Origin: JBGMEA01 sp963674555 | GTDB lineage: Bacteria; Bacillota; Clostridia; Eubacteriales; Anaerofustaceae | Direction: 5' to 3' | NCBI GenBank assembly: GCA_963674555.1 | Contig: OY771429.1 | Coordinates: forward strand, 1,116,001-1,180,000 | Length of the DNA: 64,000 nt | Shown here: positions 43,319 to 52,191 of the stretch, one piece after another | Numbering within the stretch: the first letter of the stretch is position 1 | Layout: every line of letters begins with the position of its first letter | Made by a program: the position numbers and the translations under genes | Notes under the pieces: generated by a model | The model's input: the letters and a program-made list of their open reading frames with translations, nothing else | What the model was told of the DNA's origin: nothing | Database searches by the model: none

Positions 43319-44383
43319 TTATCGTCTCCCTGCGCCCCCACCACGAGAACTTCCGCCGCCACCGGAGTGACTGCCTCCGCCTCCGCTTGAACGACTTCCT
43401 CCGCTGAATCCGCCGCTCCTTGATGAGCTTCCGCCGAAACTGCTTCTGGAACTTGAAGAGCTGCTTGAACTTCCACCGAAGAAAGACCTGCCCGCTCCGC
43501 CGCCTCTGGACGAACCGCCTCCGCCCGAGTTGCTTCCTCCGCCGAACGGCGTATCATCGTCATCGTTCCTGCCGAAGAAAGAGCGTTTCTTGGTCTTTGT
43601 GGTGCTGTTTGTCGGTGGTTTTCTATACGGTGTTGTCGGATTACGGTTCGGGTCATTATAACGTGGGGGTGTATAATACCTGCGCCTTCTTGATGCTCTG
43701 CGTAATATCGATATCATAATAATAATGACAATGATGATCAATATGATCCAAAACGCGCCTAATCCCGATGAAGGCCGACCGTTATCAATAGGTGTTGGAT
43801 CCACCGGTGTCGGATCGACAGGTGTCTCTCCACCGTTATTCGTTCCGGGATCGATCACCGCACCGCCCGAGGATAAGGTTACATTATAGTAAGAAGCCAG
43901 ATCTTCAGCTACTGCGTCAAATACTTTTTCCACACCGCTGTCATAATCTCTCGCCGCAAAATCATCTTCGAGATAGTAATATAATAAGTCACCCATATAA
44001 GACGGAGTCAAATAATTTTCCAATCCGCTGCCGCAAGACATCCAGTAATTGTCTTCCCCGATAACAAGCAGGATCAATACGCCGTTGTTATACGTAGATG
44101 AACCGATGCCCCATTCATTGAATAAGGTATAGGCGTAATCTTCGATATCCATACCGTCAAGGAAATCGACCGTGACGACAACGACCTGCGCACCGGTCTG
44201 ATCGTAAAGACTGTCATTGATAGCGACGATATAGTCTTCGGTATTACCGCTTATGACATTCGCGTAGTCCGCGACGTAAAACGCCGATGTCGGTTCGACG
44301 ACCTCAGCCGTAACCGCGGGCATAAATGCCAACAGTACGATAAGCACCGTAAGACATATGGCTAATATTTTTTTCTGTTTCAT
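43319..44383 (-). CDS. TPM-domain membrane protein with Gly/Ser-rich tail
   Basis: A 354-residue protein. Signal peptide (residues 1-26, ending AVTA), extracytoplasmic TPM_phosphatase domain (about 35-165, with YVADYANVIS and YNNGVLILLVIGEDNYWMS), a Pro/Thr linker, one TM helix (about 210-230), a basic stretch and a long Gly/Ser/Arg low-complexity cytoplasmic tail (about 285-354). TPM proteins are commonly encoded next to LemA, as here. Family members are linked to photosystem repair in plants and to membrane quality control or phosphatase activity; the bacterial role is unclear. Last gene of a four-gene operon. Confidence 0.88.
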   Translation of the reverse strand: MKQKKILAICLTVLIVLLAFMPAVTAEVVEPTSAFYVADYANVISGNTEDYIVAINDSLYDQTGAQVVVVTVDFLDGMDIEDYAYTLFNEWGIGSSTYNNGVLILLVIGEDNYWMSCGSGLENYLTPSYMGDLLYYYLEDDFAARDYDSGVEKVFDAVAEDLASYYNVTLSSGGAVIDPGTNNGGETPVDPTPVDPTPIDNGRPSSGLGAFWIILIIIVIIIMISILRRASRRRRYYTPPRYNDPNRNPTTPYRKPPTNSTTKTKKRSFFGRNDDDDTPFGGGSNSGGGGSSRGGGAGRSFFGGSSSSSSSSRSSFGGSSSRSGGFSGGSRSSGGGGSHSGGGGSSRGGGAGRR

Positions 44384-44410
44384 ATGAGTTTCCTTAATAC
44401 TTTATCTTTG

Positions 44411-44965
44411 CTATTCGTACAGATCGAGCGAATCGACAAACGCTATCTTACTGATCAAATTCGTTGGGAACTTTTTGAGCAGATCATTGAATTCACCAGC
44501 TGATTCGTTATATGCGTCATACACATGTCCGATGATACTGTTGCGCGAATCGAGCTCTGTTTTGATGTTTGCGTTATAACGTACATCTTCTTCACTTAAA
44601 TTCATGCTGTTTAACTTTTGATTGAGCGCATCACACGCTTCGGTCAGCTTAACGTTCGTAGCGTACTTTTCGGGAAATGTCTCAGCATTTTCCAGTTCCG
44701 TTATCGCGTCTTCACAAGCGAGGATCAAAGCATCGTCAGACGCCAGATAACGTTCTGCGACAATGATCAAGTTTTTCGCGGAGCCGATACGCGCGTCAAG
44801 GTCATAATCGATACCCATATCGTTGTTTTCAGTTCCGCTTATTAAAATGCTTTCCGCTTCGTCTCTCAATTTTCCGAGTGATCGGCTTCCACCGATACTG
44901 ACAGCGCCTACGATCATTACGATACACAGGATGATCGCCACAGTACGATTCTGCAAGAATTTCAT
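44411..44965 (-). CDS. LemA-family-like membrane-anchored protein
   Basis: A 185-residue protein starting at ATG 44965 (GGGGG-rich SD upstream; the frame is open to 45001). One N-terminal TM helix (about 7-27) is followed by an antiparallel helical domain. The pattern DLDARIGSAKNLIIVAERYL and SIIGHVYDAYNESAGEFNDL is LemA-like, with NARIGKAYNLY replaced by related sequence, so it is a divergent member. Its position next to a TPM gene supports the call. Confidence 0.7.
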   Translation of the reverse strand: MKFLQNRTVAIILCIVMIVGAVSIGGSRSLGKLRDEAESILISGTENNDMGIDYDLDARIGSAKNLIIVAERYLASDDALILACEDAITELENAETFPEKYATNVKLTEACDALNQKLNSMNLSEEDVRYNANIKTELDSRNSIIGHVYDAYNESAGEFNDLLKKFPTNLISKIAFVDSLDLYE

Positions 44966-45001
44966 GTTTCCCCCGTTATGGTCATGCAAGTTAATTTGCA
45001 C

Positions 45002-45020
45002 TGTACTTTTTTTGGGACAT
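45002..45020 (+). repeat. Dispersed TTTTTTTGGGACA motif, copy 6
   Basis: TGTACTTTTTTTGGGACAT, between telA and the LemA-like gene. A divergent member of the dispersed family. Confidence 0.5.
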
Positions 45021-45036
45021 CATTAATAAAGTCTGT

Positions 45037-46206
45037 TTAGTTTCTGATTTCCAGTAATTTTTGTTTCAATTCATTTTCAATACGGTTGAGCTCAACTTGC
45101 GCTTCGCGTCTCTTTTGTCTTCCGTCAGCCTGTATCTGCATAACTTCGTCGATCGTTTCGATCAAAGCCGTATTGGTGTGTTTGAGTGTTTCGATATCAA
45201 CGATACCGCGTTCGCTTTCTTTCGCGGTCTCGATCGTTCCGGTTTTTAATTTGTCCGCGTTTTCTCTTAGCATCTTATTGGTCATATCCGTTACTTCACG
45301 TTGCGCTTTCATTGCTTGTTGCGAATGCGCCAAACCGAGTGCCAATACCATCTGGCTTTTCCAAAGCGGAATGGTATTTACTAAAGATGAATGGATCTTT
45401 TGAACCATAAGGCTGTCATTGTTCTGAACAAGACGGATCTGCGGTCCCATTTGTATGGATATCATCCTGGTAAGTTCCAAATCGTGCAGACGTTTGTCAA
45501 AATTATTGGCATGTGTTGCCATGTCGTTTGCTTTCTGCGCGTCTTCGGGAAGATTGGATGCTTTTGCTTTTGCTTGCAATTCGGGCAAGATCTTTTCGTT
45601 GATCTCTTTGAGTTTGATCTTACCGGCTTCGATATACATCGTAAGCTCTCTGAAGTAATCAAGGTTCATAGCGTACATCTTATCGAAGATCGCGATATCT
45701 TTCAATAAGACGACTTGATGGTTCTCAAGTGTTTCGCTGATCTTATCGACATTCACTTCCACGCGGTTATAACGCGCGATCATTTTTCTGATCGCTCTGT
45801 TTACGCTTTTGAAAAGCCCCAAGAATCCGCGTCCTTCCGAGTCCGCTGAGAACCCTTTAAGTTCTACGACCAATTCCGAGAGCATGTCGCCGACAGAACC
45901 CATATCTTTTGTTTTGACTTTATCGAGCGCTGTTTCCGAAAATGTAGCGATGTGCTTTTGCGCTGCCGAACCGTATTCGATCACCATGTTTGGATTCGTA
46001 ATATCGATCTTCTGCGCAAATTCTTCGACCGCTTTCATTTCTTCGGGGCTCAAATTTGTCTGTTTCGCTTCCACTTCAGCCGGGATTACTTCTTTACTAC
46101 CTTCGCTCAAAACTGTCTCCAATTCTACTGCAGGTGCATCGTCCAGTGTAAGTACAGGCACAGATGTCAATTGCAATGTTTCATCTTTTTTCATCTCAGT
46201 CATCAT
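45037..46206 (-). CDS. telA: TelA-family toxic anion resistance protein
   Basis: A 389-residue cytoplasmic, mostly helical protein of the TelA / KlaA family (PF05816). Blocks such as SVNRAIRKMIARYNRVEVNVDKI, LDYFRELTMYIEAGKIKL and RLVQNNDSLMVQKI (near residue 260) are typical. Homologues are associated with tellurite, antimicrobial-peptide and cell-envelope stress tolerance. xpaC-telA is a standard Firmicute gene pair and lies upstream on the same strand with an 18-bp gap. AAGGAGAACG precedes the start. Confidence 0.9.
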   Translation of the reverse strand: MMTEMKKDETLQLTSVPVLTLDDAPAVELETVLSEGSKEVIPAEVEAKQTNLSPEEMKAVEEFAQKIDITNPNMVIEYGSAAQKHIATFSETALDKVKTKDMGSVGDMLSELVVELKGFSADSEGRGFLGLFKSVNRAIRKMIARYNRVEVNVDKISETLENHQVVLLKDIAIFDKMYAMNLDYFRELTMYIEAGKIKLKEINEKILPELQAKAKASNLPEDAQKANDMATHANNFDKRLHDLELTRMISIQMGPQIRLVQNNDSLMVQKIHSSLVNTIPLWKSQMVLALGLAHSQQAMKAQREVTDMTNKMLRENADKLKTGTIETAKESERGIVDIETLKHTNTALIETIDEVMQIQADGRQKRREAQVELNRIENELKQKLLEIRN

Positions 46207-46224
46207 CGTTCTCCTTTTATTCGT

Positions 46225-46878
46225 TTATTTTTGCATATCGGATATACTTTCTCCGATCAGATCTTCTTGTTTCAAAATACTTTCGAATACGGTTATGTCC
46301 GTCGATATATCAAGCGCGTCGTCCGCAAACATCTTATCCAATTGTTTTTCAAATGCGTTACCGATCGTGCTGAGCATCTCATTGATCTTTTTCATTGTTT
46401 CAACGATGTTTTCGCCTACGGTATCCTGTTCTTCCATATCTTCGTAGGCTTTTAATAATTTAACTGTGGTCGGCAGATAATAATTTAAAAATCTTCTGAC
46501 CGAAGAGCGCGTTTGATTATCTTCGACCACTTCGTCAAAGATCTTTTTCGTCAAGTCTTCAATATGTGTGATCTTACGACTGATCTCAACATCATCGATC
46601 TGATCGTTCAATGTACGGATTTGTGTGATATAACTGTTTACTTCGATGATCATCTCATTTACTCGACTGTCGGAAGAGTTGGATAGAAGCGGCGGTAATT
46701 CCACTTTGATCTCTTTTGCGGGTATCACTTTACGCAGTAATAAAGAGACTCCGATCGAAACCCCCAAAACGATCAACACATCTGCCAGTCGATATAAGGG
46801 GAAGATCAGAGCGTACAGCAGCCATACAAGTCCGATCGCATATATGGGGATGACGGATCTTTTCTTAATTATTTGCAT
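46225..46878 (-). CDS. XpaC-family membrane protein
   Basis: A 217-residue protein with two N-terminal TM helices (about 10-30 and 33-48) and a cytoplasmic helical domain. It matches the XpaC / 5-bromo-4-chloroindolyl phosphate hydrolysis family: RRFLNYYLPTTVKLLKAYED is the characteristic block. Despite the name, enzymatic activity is doubtful. First gene of the xpaC-telA-LemA-TPM operon, with a good promoter upstream. Confidence 0.88.
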   Translation of the reverse strand: MQIIKKRSVIPIYAIGLVWLLYALIFPLYRLADVLIVLGVSIGVSLLLRKVIPAKEIKVELPPLLSNSSDSRVNEMIIEVNSYITQIRTLNDQIDDVEISRKITHIEDLTKKIFDEVVEDNQTRSSVRRFLNYYLPTTVKLLKAYEDMEEQDTVGENIVETMKKINEMLSTIGNAFEKQLDKMFADDALDISTDITVFESILKQEDLIGESISDMQK

Positions 46879-46912
46879 TTATTTACTCCGTAATGTTATT
46901 GAATATACTCAA

Positions 46913-46941
46913 ATCTTATAGGCATTTTAAAAGCTTGTCAA
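46913..46941 (-). promoter_or_regulatory. Promoter of the xpaC-telA operon
   Basis: On the minus strand TTGACA (46936-46941), 17 bp and TAAGAT (46913-46918), about 35 bp upstream of the xpaC start. Confidence 0.7.
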
Positions 46942-47015
46942 GGAATTTTAAGTAAAGACACAAAAAGAAAAAAGACACATCTATTTATGTATCTTTTTTA
47001 TCTTGCTTTTCTAAG

Positions 47016-47039
47016 ATAATAGAACATATGTTCTATTAT
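47016..47039. repeat. 24-bp perfect palindrome containing a GAAC-N4-GTTC box
   Basis: ATAATAGAACAT and ATGTTCTATTAT, spanning the stop codon of the LCP gene. The core GAACATATGTTC resembles the Gram-positive LexA box. No T-run follows on the minus strand, so it is not a normal terminator. Confidence 0.6.
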
Positions 47040-48163
47040 TGACCTACCGTTGCATTCGTATCGATCGTATTGATATCTTCATACTTGGTTTGCTCGTACA
47101 ACGCATCACTCGCTTGTATCAAAGTTTCTGTCGGTTGGTAGTCGGTTTCTCCGTATATTTTCAAATGCAGATCTTTTACCGCATCTTCCAATCTATACGG
47201 TAATAAAACCATCGCTCCTGCAATAGTGGCGCTTTTCAAATACGCTTCATCTGTAAGCGCTTGAACCTGCGGCATACCGTTTGCTCTGTACAGACGATAA
47301 GCTAAAAGCAAGATATCACTGTTGGTGAGTGAAGTTGAAATGTCATCGGATACTGCCATAGCCAAACTTGTGATGAGATCGATACTTAGTTCGGATTTGA
47401 TTTTTTGAAAGATCAAACTCAATACTTCTCTTTGTCGAGCCGTTCGGTCAAAATCACCGTTACCCAGTTTTCTGATCCGCACATAGGCAAGTACTTGATG
47501 CCCGTCACATATTTGCGTGCCGACGGATACGTAGTCGGACGGCTCCCCGTCGAGCAGCTTGTTGCTTTCTTTGATGGTTTTATTCATGATATCGACTTCT
47601 TCTTCCGTGATCGTAAGCTCAATACCACCGACAGCATCTACGATATCCGCAATCGCATTGAAATTTACGGTTATATAATCCGTGATGTCCATATCAAAAT
47701 TCGTGTTGATCGTCTGCACCGCTAATTTCGGGCCACCGTAATAATAAGCGGCATTAATCCTTGTGTAATACTCTGTCGGGATATGTATGTAGGTATCTCG
47801 CATGATCGAAGTGATCTTAATATCGTTATTTTCTTTATCGACACTTAATATCATGATCGTGTCACTTCTGCTGTTTACTTCGTCCGGTCGCGCGTCTACT
47901 CCGAATAAAGCAATATTGATAACATCGCTGTCAAGCGTTTTTTCGATCACGCCGTCATTGATCATCAATTCTTCCGCTGTTTGCCCAATATCGACGCGAT
48001 CTATTTTTGCGGAAGCTTCGAGAAGCATTTTGCCGATATTGTATCCTTCAAACCCGATTAAAGCGAGCCCAACAAGCAACAAAAACACAACCGTCCTTCT
48101 GATCGGATGTGTCTTCTTTTTCTTCTTTTTCCTAACGATTCGTTTGATTTTCCTTCTTGCCAT
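47036..48163 (-). CDS. LytR-CpsA-Psr family cell-wall ligase
   Basis: A 375-residue membrane protein with a very basic cytoplasmic N-terminus (residues 1-24), one TM helix (about 26-44) and an extracytoplasmic LCP domain. Family motifs include ARPDEVNSRSDTIMILSVD, ITSIMRDTYIHIP and RINAAYYYGG (Arg residues that bind the polyprenyl pyrophosphate), and VRIRKLGNGDFDRTARQREV. LCP enzymes transfer teichoic-acid, capsule or other polymers from lipid carriers to peptidoglycan. Monocistronic. Confidence 0.93.
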   Translation of the reverse strand: MARRKIKRIVRKKKKKKTHPIRRTVVFLLLVGLALIGFEGYNIGKMLLEASAKIDRVDIGQTAEELMINDGVIEKTLDSDVINIALFGVDARPDEVNSRSDTIMILSVDKENNDIKITSIMRDTYIHIPTEYYTRINAAYYYGGPKLAVQTINTNFDMDITDYITVNFNAIADIVDAVGGIELTITEEEVDIMNKTIKESNKLLDGEPSDYVSVGTQICDGHQVLAYVRIRKLGNGDFDRTARQREVLSLIFQKIKSELSIDLITSLAMAVSDDISTSLTNSDILLLAYRLYRANGMPQVQALTDEAYLKSATIAGAMVLLPYRLEDAVKDLHLKIYGETDYQPTETLIQASDALYEQTKYEDINTIDTNATVGQ

Positions 48164-48229
48164 GTATATCTCCGATGTCGCAATTGCTTAAATTCAACAA
48201 TATCATAAAAAAGTTCTTTAAATTACGCT

Positions 48230-48910
48230 TTACACCAGATCATCGATTTGCCAATCAATCGGCTTTATCCCGTTTGCAACTAAATAACTGTTTGTTTTCG
48301 AAAAAGGTTTACTGCCGAAAAATCCGCGAGAAGCCGAAAGCGGCGACGGATGAGGTGATTTGATAATAAGATGTTTAGGGTTGGTAATAAGAGCCTCTTT
48401 ACTTTGCGCAAAAGCACCCCATAAAATAAAAACGACGGGTTCGTCTTTTTCGTTGAGTAATGATATAATACGATCCGTAAAATGCTCCCAACCGAGTTTT
48501 TTGTGCGAAGCTGCCTTGTGTGCGCGAACGGTCAAAACTGCATTTAGCATAAGCACACCTTGCTCTGCCCACTTTACCAAGTACCCGTGATTCGGAATAT
48601 CATATCCGAGATCGTCTTTGAGCTCTTTATAAATATTTTTAAGTGACGGAGGGATATCGATATCCTTTTGTACAGAGAAACAAAGCCCGTGCGCTTGTCC
48701 TTCGTTATGATACGGATCCTGTCCAATGATCACCGCTTTGGTATCGCTGTATGCCGTTAAGTGCAATGCATTGAAGATATCATACATATTGGGATATATA
48801 CGATGCTCTTTATATTCTTTGATCAATTGATTTCTAAGTTCAATATAATATTCTTTTTGAAACTCATCCGATAATATCGTTTGCCAATCATTTTCAAAAA
48901 ATACAGTCAT
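48230..48910 (-). CDS. ung: Uracil-DNA glycosylase
   Basis: Excises uracil from DNA to start base-excision repair. The 226-residue length is standard for family 1. The water-activating motif GQDPYHNEGQAHGLCFSV is near residues 62-79, and the uracil-binding HPSPLSASRGFFG motif is near residue 186. Short intergenic distances on both sides leave little room for regulation. Confidence 0.97.
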   Translation of the reverse strand: MTVFFENDWQTILSDEFQKEYYIELRNQLIKEYKEHRIYPNMYDIFNALHLTAYSDTKAVIIGQDPYHNEGQAHGLCFSVQKDIDIPPSLKNIYKELKDDLGYDIPNHGYLVKWAEQGVLMLNAVLTVRAHKAASHKKLGWEHFTDRIISLLNEKDEPVVFILWGAFAQSKEALITNPKHLIIKSPHPSPLSASRGFFGSKPFSKTNSYLVANGIKPIDWQIDDLV

Positions 48911-48968
48911 TGCGTTCCTTCACTATTGATTTTGATGCCGATACACCACTACACGAATTAATAATGAT

Positions 48969-49385
48969 CTATTCTTTGGCCATCTTCATAGTAAAATTCT
49001 CTTTGAAGATCCCCTTTTTATCCAATGCCTTTATGCCGATATATGTCAGCACGATAAATACCAAGCCGGAAATCAACCCAAGAATATCCGCACTGAACAT
49101 AACAAACTTAGAAAGGACATAGTAACCCAGAACAGCACCGATAATAAATCCGATAAACGGAATACCGTATGCGATAAAGGAAGCCGATAATATGCTTGAA
49201 AACTCCATTTCAACTTCTACGGTATCGCCTGTTTTTACACCGCGTGTGTTTTTGATCTCTGCCTGAACCGTTTGGTTTTCACGTCCGATCATGCACTTAC
49301 CACAATTACCGCAGGCACCGGATCTTGCTACTTCCACTACGGCTGTATCATCATTTGCATCTATTACAAAAGCAAGTTCTTTCAT
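48969..49385 (-). CDS. RseC/MucC-family protein
   Basis: A 138-residue protein of the SoxR-reducing RseC family (PF04246): an N-terminal soluble domain with the cysteine cluster CGNCGKCM (residues about 26-33) that may bind an Fe-S cluster or metal, followed by two TM helices (about 70-92 and 97-117). In proteobacteria RseC modulates sigma-E or SoxR reduction; in anaerobic Firmicutes homologues are often linked to Rnf or redox systems. None is adjacent here. Starts at 49385, 58 bp upstream of ung. Confidence 0.85.
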   Translation of the reverse strand: MKELAFVIDANDDTAVVEVARSGACGNCGKCMIGRENQTVQAEIKNTRGVKTGDTVEVEMEFSSILSASFIAYGIPFIGFIIGAVLGYYVLSKFVMFSADILGLISGLVFIVLTYIGIKALDKKGIFKENFTMKMAKE

Positions 49386-49505
49386 ATAATTTATCCTTTC
49401 GAGAGATATCTTCGCTCCGCAATACGCGGATTTGGAAGAGCTAACGATATTATTATACTATGATATAACGAATTTAAAAAGCGAACGTTCTGTGCAAGCT
49501 GCATT

Positions 49506-50326
49506 TTATTTGATATGTTCAAGGATATCACACAGCTCATCATTTACATCCGGTGTTCCCATTTCTCGTGTCAAAAAAGTTCCGTGACAATCAGACCCAC
49601 CTGAGATCACAAGCTGATGTTTCTTGCAATATGCGGTATAATAATCCGTTTGATCTTTTAAAGCATTATACGGACTGTAGCATTCGACGCCGTCTATACC
49701 CAATTCACGAAAAATATCCAACAACTGCTCATCCATGATATTTCCCGGGAAATGATAGGATGGATGCGCTAAAACGACAGTAGCTTTTACTTGATGCAGC
49801 ATTTCGATCACATCAGCAGTTTTATGGAATAAGCGCGAACTGGATATGTCAAGTTCATTTTTCAAAACCACGTACTCTTTCAATCCACTTACGACATTTT
49901 TGGACAGTAAGTAATTGAGAGAGAGAAATCCGCCGTTTTGTTTCTTTTGCGCAAATTCTTCAAATTCATCTACTGTAACTTGCGGGTATTTTTTTGCAAC
50001 TTGAGCGATGATCTCCGATTCTCGTGCGTGACGAACGCGTGCGATATCTGCTTGATAATTGCAGATCAAAAGATCGTTTATATCAAAATCGTACCCAAGG
50101 ATATGATATTCCATCCCTTCGTAATTCGAAGTAGCTTCGATCGCTGATATACAACGGAGCCCCTCTGTTTTAGCGTATTCCATCGTTTGCCTTACATTCG
50201 CTACACTGTCGTGATCGAAACAGCAAATACTTCGATATGTTTTTTCCTTGCTTCTTTGACTGTTTCTTGCGGTGTAAAAGTGCCGTCCGACGCGTTTGTA
50301 TGGATATGCATGTCAATTTTTTGCAT
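49506..50326 (-). pseudogene. PHP-domain phosphoesterase with a frameshift
   Basis: Reading from ATG 50326 (GGAG upstream) the frame gives MQKIDMHIHTNASDGTFTPQ..., a typical PHP N-terminus with the HIH metal motif, then stops after about 42 codons. The other frame continues from DHDSVANVRQTMEY to the C-terminus at 49506 with the conserved VLAHPSYHFPG and GGSDCHG motifs. The expected FAV(T/S)DHDS junction lacks one nucleotide near 50213-50218 (GCTGTTTCGATCAC), so a single-base deletion or sequencing error breaks a gene of about 273 codons. An internal ATG at 50183 could give a 225-residue protein lacking the first metal ligands. Confidence 0.85.
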
Positions 50327-50577
50327 GTAAAACTCCTATCTGTGTGTGTTGATTTCATATAATTTTCGTAATTATATTATAATCGTTCTAATTATTTATC
50401 TCAATGTAATTGATGTAAAATCATATTTTGTTCGTTATCCTAAAGATTATTAGAAAATTTAATCGATAAATCATATATTATGTATAATTTCCTATTAAAA
50501 TAATATACTATATAGTATAATATGGATTAATATTTATAAATCATACTTAATTATCGGTTATAACTTCGGAGGAGAGA

Positions 50578-51597
50578 GTGAGCAATAAAATATCCTTTTT
50601 GTTCAAACGAATCGCTACATTACATTATGACAGAATGTTCAAAAGAGCAAAAGAAGTTGCGGATAAAAATAATCGAAGCGCTTTCGTGATATTGCTCGAC
50701 ATGATCTATTCCGGTCTGAAATATCAAGCGGGGTATGAAGATTATGTATTGTTCGATTTCGCGAATCTTACCGCAAAACAGCGAAGCACATATATGACAC
50801 GCGGAATCAATAACCAAATCGTTCATCATTTCAATCAAAAAGAATATCGACACATACTAAGGAATAAGATCGAATTTCATAAGAAGTTCTCTGCATACAC
50901 AAAACGCAGTTGGTTGGATGTATCTGATTCATCTTTCGAAACTTTTCAAAAATGGGTAGACGGAAAAGAGGATTTCATCATCAAACCGCCCGATGAAGGT
51001 TGCGGTAACGGTGTGCAGAAGATCGTGGTTTCCGAATTTGAGGATCTCAAACAAATATATGATTATATCTTGGAAAGCGGATCGATCCTAGCAGAAGATC
51101 GCATTATCCAATGCGATGAAATGGATGCACTCAATCCAAGTTCGATCAATACAGTGCGATTCGTTACGATCTACGATAAAGAATCCGACACTTTAAACTA
51201 TCCTTTTATATCGGTTCGGATCGGAAACGGAAGAGTCGTAGACAATATCAATAACGGCGGAATGGCCAGCATCGTCGATCCCGAAACAGGAACTATAAAA
51301 TATCCTGCCTCCGATAAAAACTTTTCTGTTTATGAAAAACATCCCGCTACGGGCACAACAATCGCGGGATTCAAAATACCTTATTGGAAAGAATCACTGG
51401 CGTTGGTTGAAAAGATCGTCAGAGAATTGCCCGAAGTCGGTTATGTCGGATGGGATATCGGAATGTCTAAAGACGGACCGGTGTTGCTTGAAGGTAATGA
51501 TTATCCGGGACATGATATTTACCAAATGCCGGGAATGGTCCCCGATAAAATAGGCTTACGTCCGGTCTTTCAAAAAATGACGCATATGAAACTCTGA
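50578..51597 (+). CDS. Sugar-transfer-associated ATP-grasp protein
   Basis: A 339-residue ATP-grasp protein (PF14397 type). The start is the GTG at 50578, behind GGAGGAGAG. Conserved parts include FIIKPPDEGCGNGVQKI (glycine-rich loop), the SINTVRFVTIY segment, NINNGGMASIVD and the C-terminal metal site GYVGWDIGMSKDGPVLLEGN. Such proteins are often found in polysaccharide or cell-envelope clusters and are thought to ligate amino acids to sugars or lipids; the substrate is unknown and no glycan genes are next to it. A 251-bp AT-rich region precedes it, with no other feature visible. Confidence 0.85.
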   Translation: MSNKISFLFKRIATLHYDRMFKRAKEVADKNNRSAFVILLDMIYSGLKYQAGYEDYVLFDFANLTAKQRSTYMTRGINNQIVHHFNQKEYRHILRNKIEFHKKFSAYTKRSWLDVSDSSFETFQKWVDGKEDFIIKPPDEGCGNGVQKIVVSEFEDLKQIYDYILESGSILAEDRIIQCDEMDALNPSSINTVRFVTIYDKESDTLNYPFISVRIGNGRVVDNINNGGMASIVDPETGTIKYPASDKNFSVYEKHPATGTTIAGFKIPYWKESLALVEKIVRELPEVGYVGWDIGMSKDGPVLLEGNDYPGHDIYQMPGMVPDKIGLRPVFQKMTHMKL

Positions 51598-51639
51598 CCT
51601 CGGTCAGTATTTATACAAACCAAAACAAGGAGAAAACAA

Positions 51640-52071
51640 ATGAAAATTTCCACGAAAGGACGATATACTTTGCGACTGATGCTTGATCTAGCAGTCAATG
51701 ACATAAGCGGAGACTATATTACGATCAAAAGCGTTTCGGAGAGGCAAGATATTTCAATCAAATACTTGGAACAATTGGTCACGAAACTAAACAAAGCCGG
51801 TTTTGTGAGTAGCGCAAGAGGCGCACACGGCGGTTACAAATTAACGAAAAAACCGAAAGATTACACTGTCGGTATGATCTTAGATATTGTAGAAGGCGAA
51901 TTGGCTCCTGTCAGTTGTTTGGAAAAGGGTTCGAAAGATTGCGACAGAGCAAATTGCTGTACGACTCTCAAAGTATGGGAAAAAATCCAAGCGGCGGTAA
52001 GCGATGTCGTCGAGAACATCACATTACAGGATCTTGTCGATTCGCAAAACGGCGTAAAAATATTGGAATAG
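51640..52071 (+). CDS. Rrf2-family regulator (IscR/CymR-like)
   Basis: A 143-residue winged-helix protein: MKISTKGRYTLRLMLDLA, HTH around residues 28-52, and GAHGGYKLTK wing. The cysteines C93, C101 and C106/C107 (SCLEKGSKDCDRANCC) match the [2Fe-2S]-binding pattern of IscR-type sensors. CymR lacks them, so an Fe-S or redox sensor is more likely. No isc/suf genes follow within the window. Confidence 0.92.
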   Translation: MKISTKGRYTLRLMLDLAVNDISGDYITIKSVSERQDISIKYLEQLVTKLNKAGFVSSARGAHGGYKLTKKPKDYTVGMILDIVEGELAPVSCLEKGSKDCDRANCCTTLKVWEKIQAAVSDVVENITLQDLVDSQNGVKILE

Positions 52072-52073
52072 CA

Positions 52074-52092
52074 TATACTATTTTTGGTACAT
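52074..52092 (+). repeat. Dispersed TTTTTGGTACA motif, copy 7
   Basis: ATATACTATTTTTGGTACAT directly after the Rrf2 gene stop codon. Shares TTTTTGGTACAT with copy 3. Confidence 0.5.
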
Positions 52093-52148
52093 CAACTATG
52101 TACGATCAATTTCAAGTATGTGAATTCCCTATAAATAAGCCAATTTTT

Positions 52149-52180
52149 AAGATGTAACGAACATACGTTCGTTACATCTT
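52149..52180. terminator. Bidirectional hairpin containing a LexA-box-like core
   Basis: Arms AAGATGTAACGAAC and GTTCGTTACATCTT are perfectly complementary around ATAC, followed by TTTT on the plus strand. It lies between convergent genes, so terminator function is likely. The core CGAACATACGTTCG also matches the Gram-positive SOS box. Confidence 0.7.
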
Positions 52181-52191
52181 TTGCGTATTGA

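Noticed and set aside
43270..43656. Ala/Glu-rich 128-codon open frame on the minus strand
   Set aside because: It is an alternative frame of the Gly/Ser-rich repeat tail of the TPM gene. The composition follows from the GGX-rich codons, and it has no SD or family match.
45809..46455. Long open frames on the plus strand (212 and 167 codons)
   Set aside because: They run antisense to telA and xpaC, whose products have clear family motifs. The plus-strand translations are Ser/Phe-rich and have no recognisable domain.
50170..50358. A 62-codon minus-strand frame at the start of the PHP gene
   Set aside because: It is out of frame with both parts of the PHP gene and has no protein-like features. 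The broken gene is better explained by one missing base.
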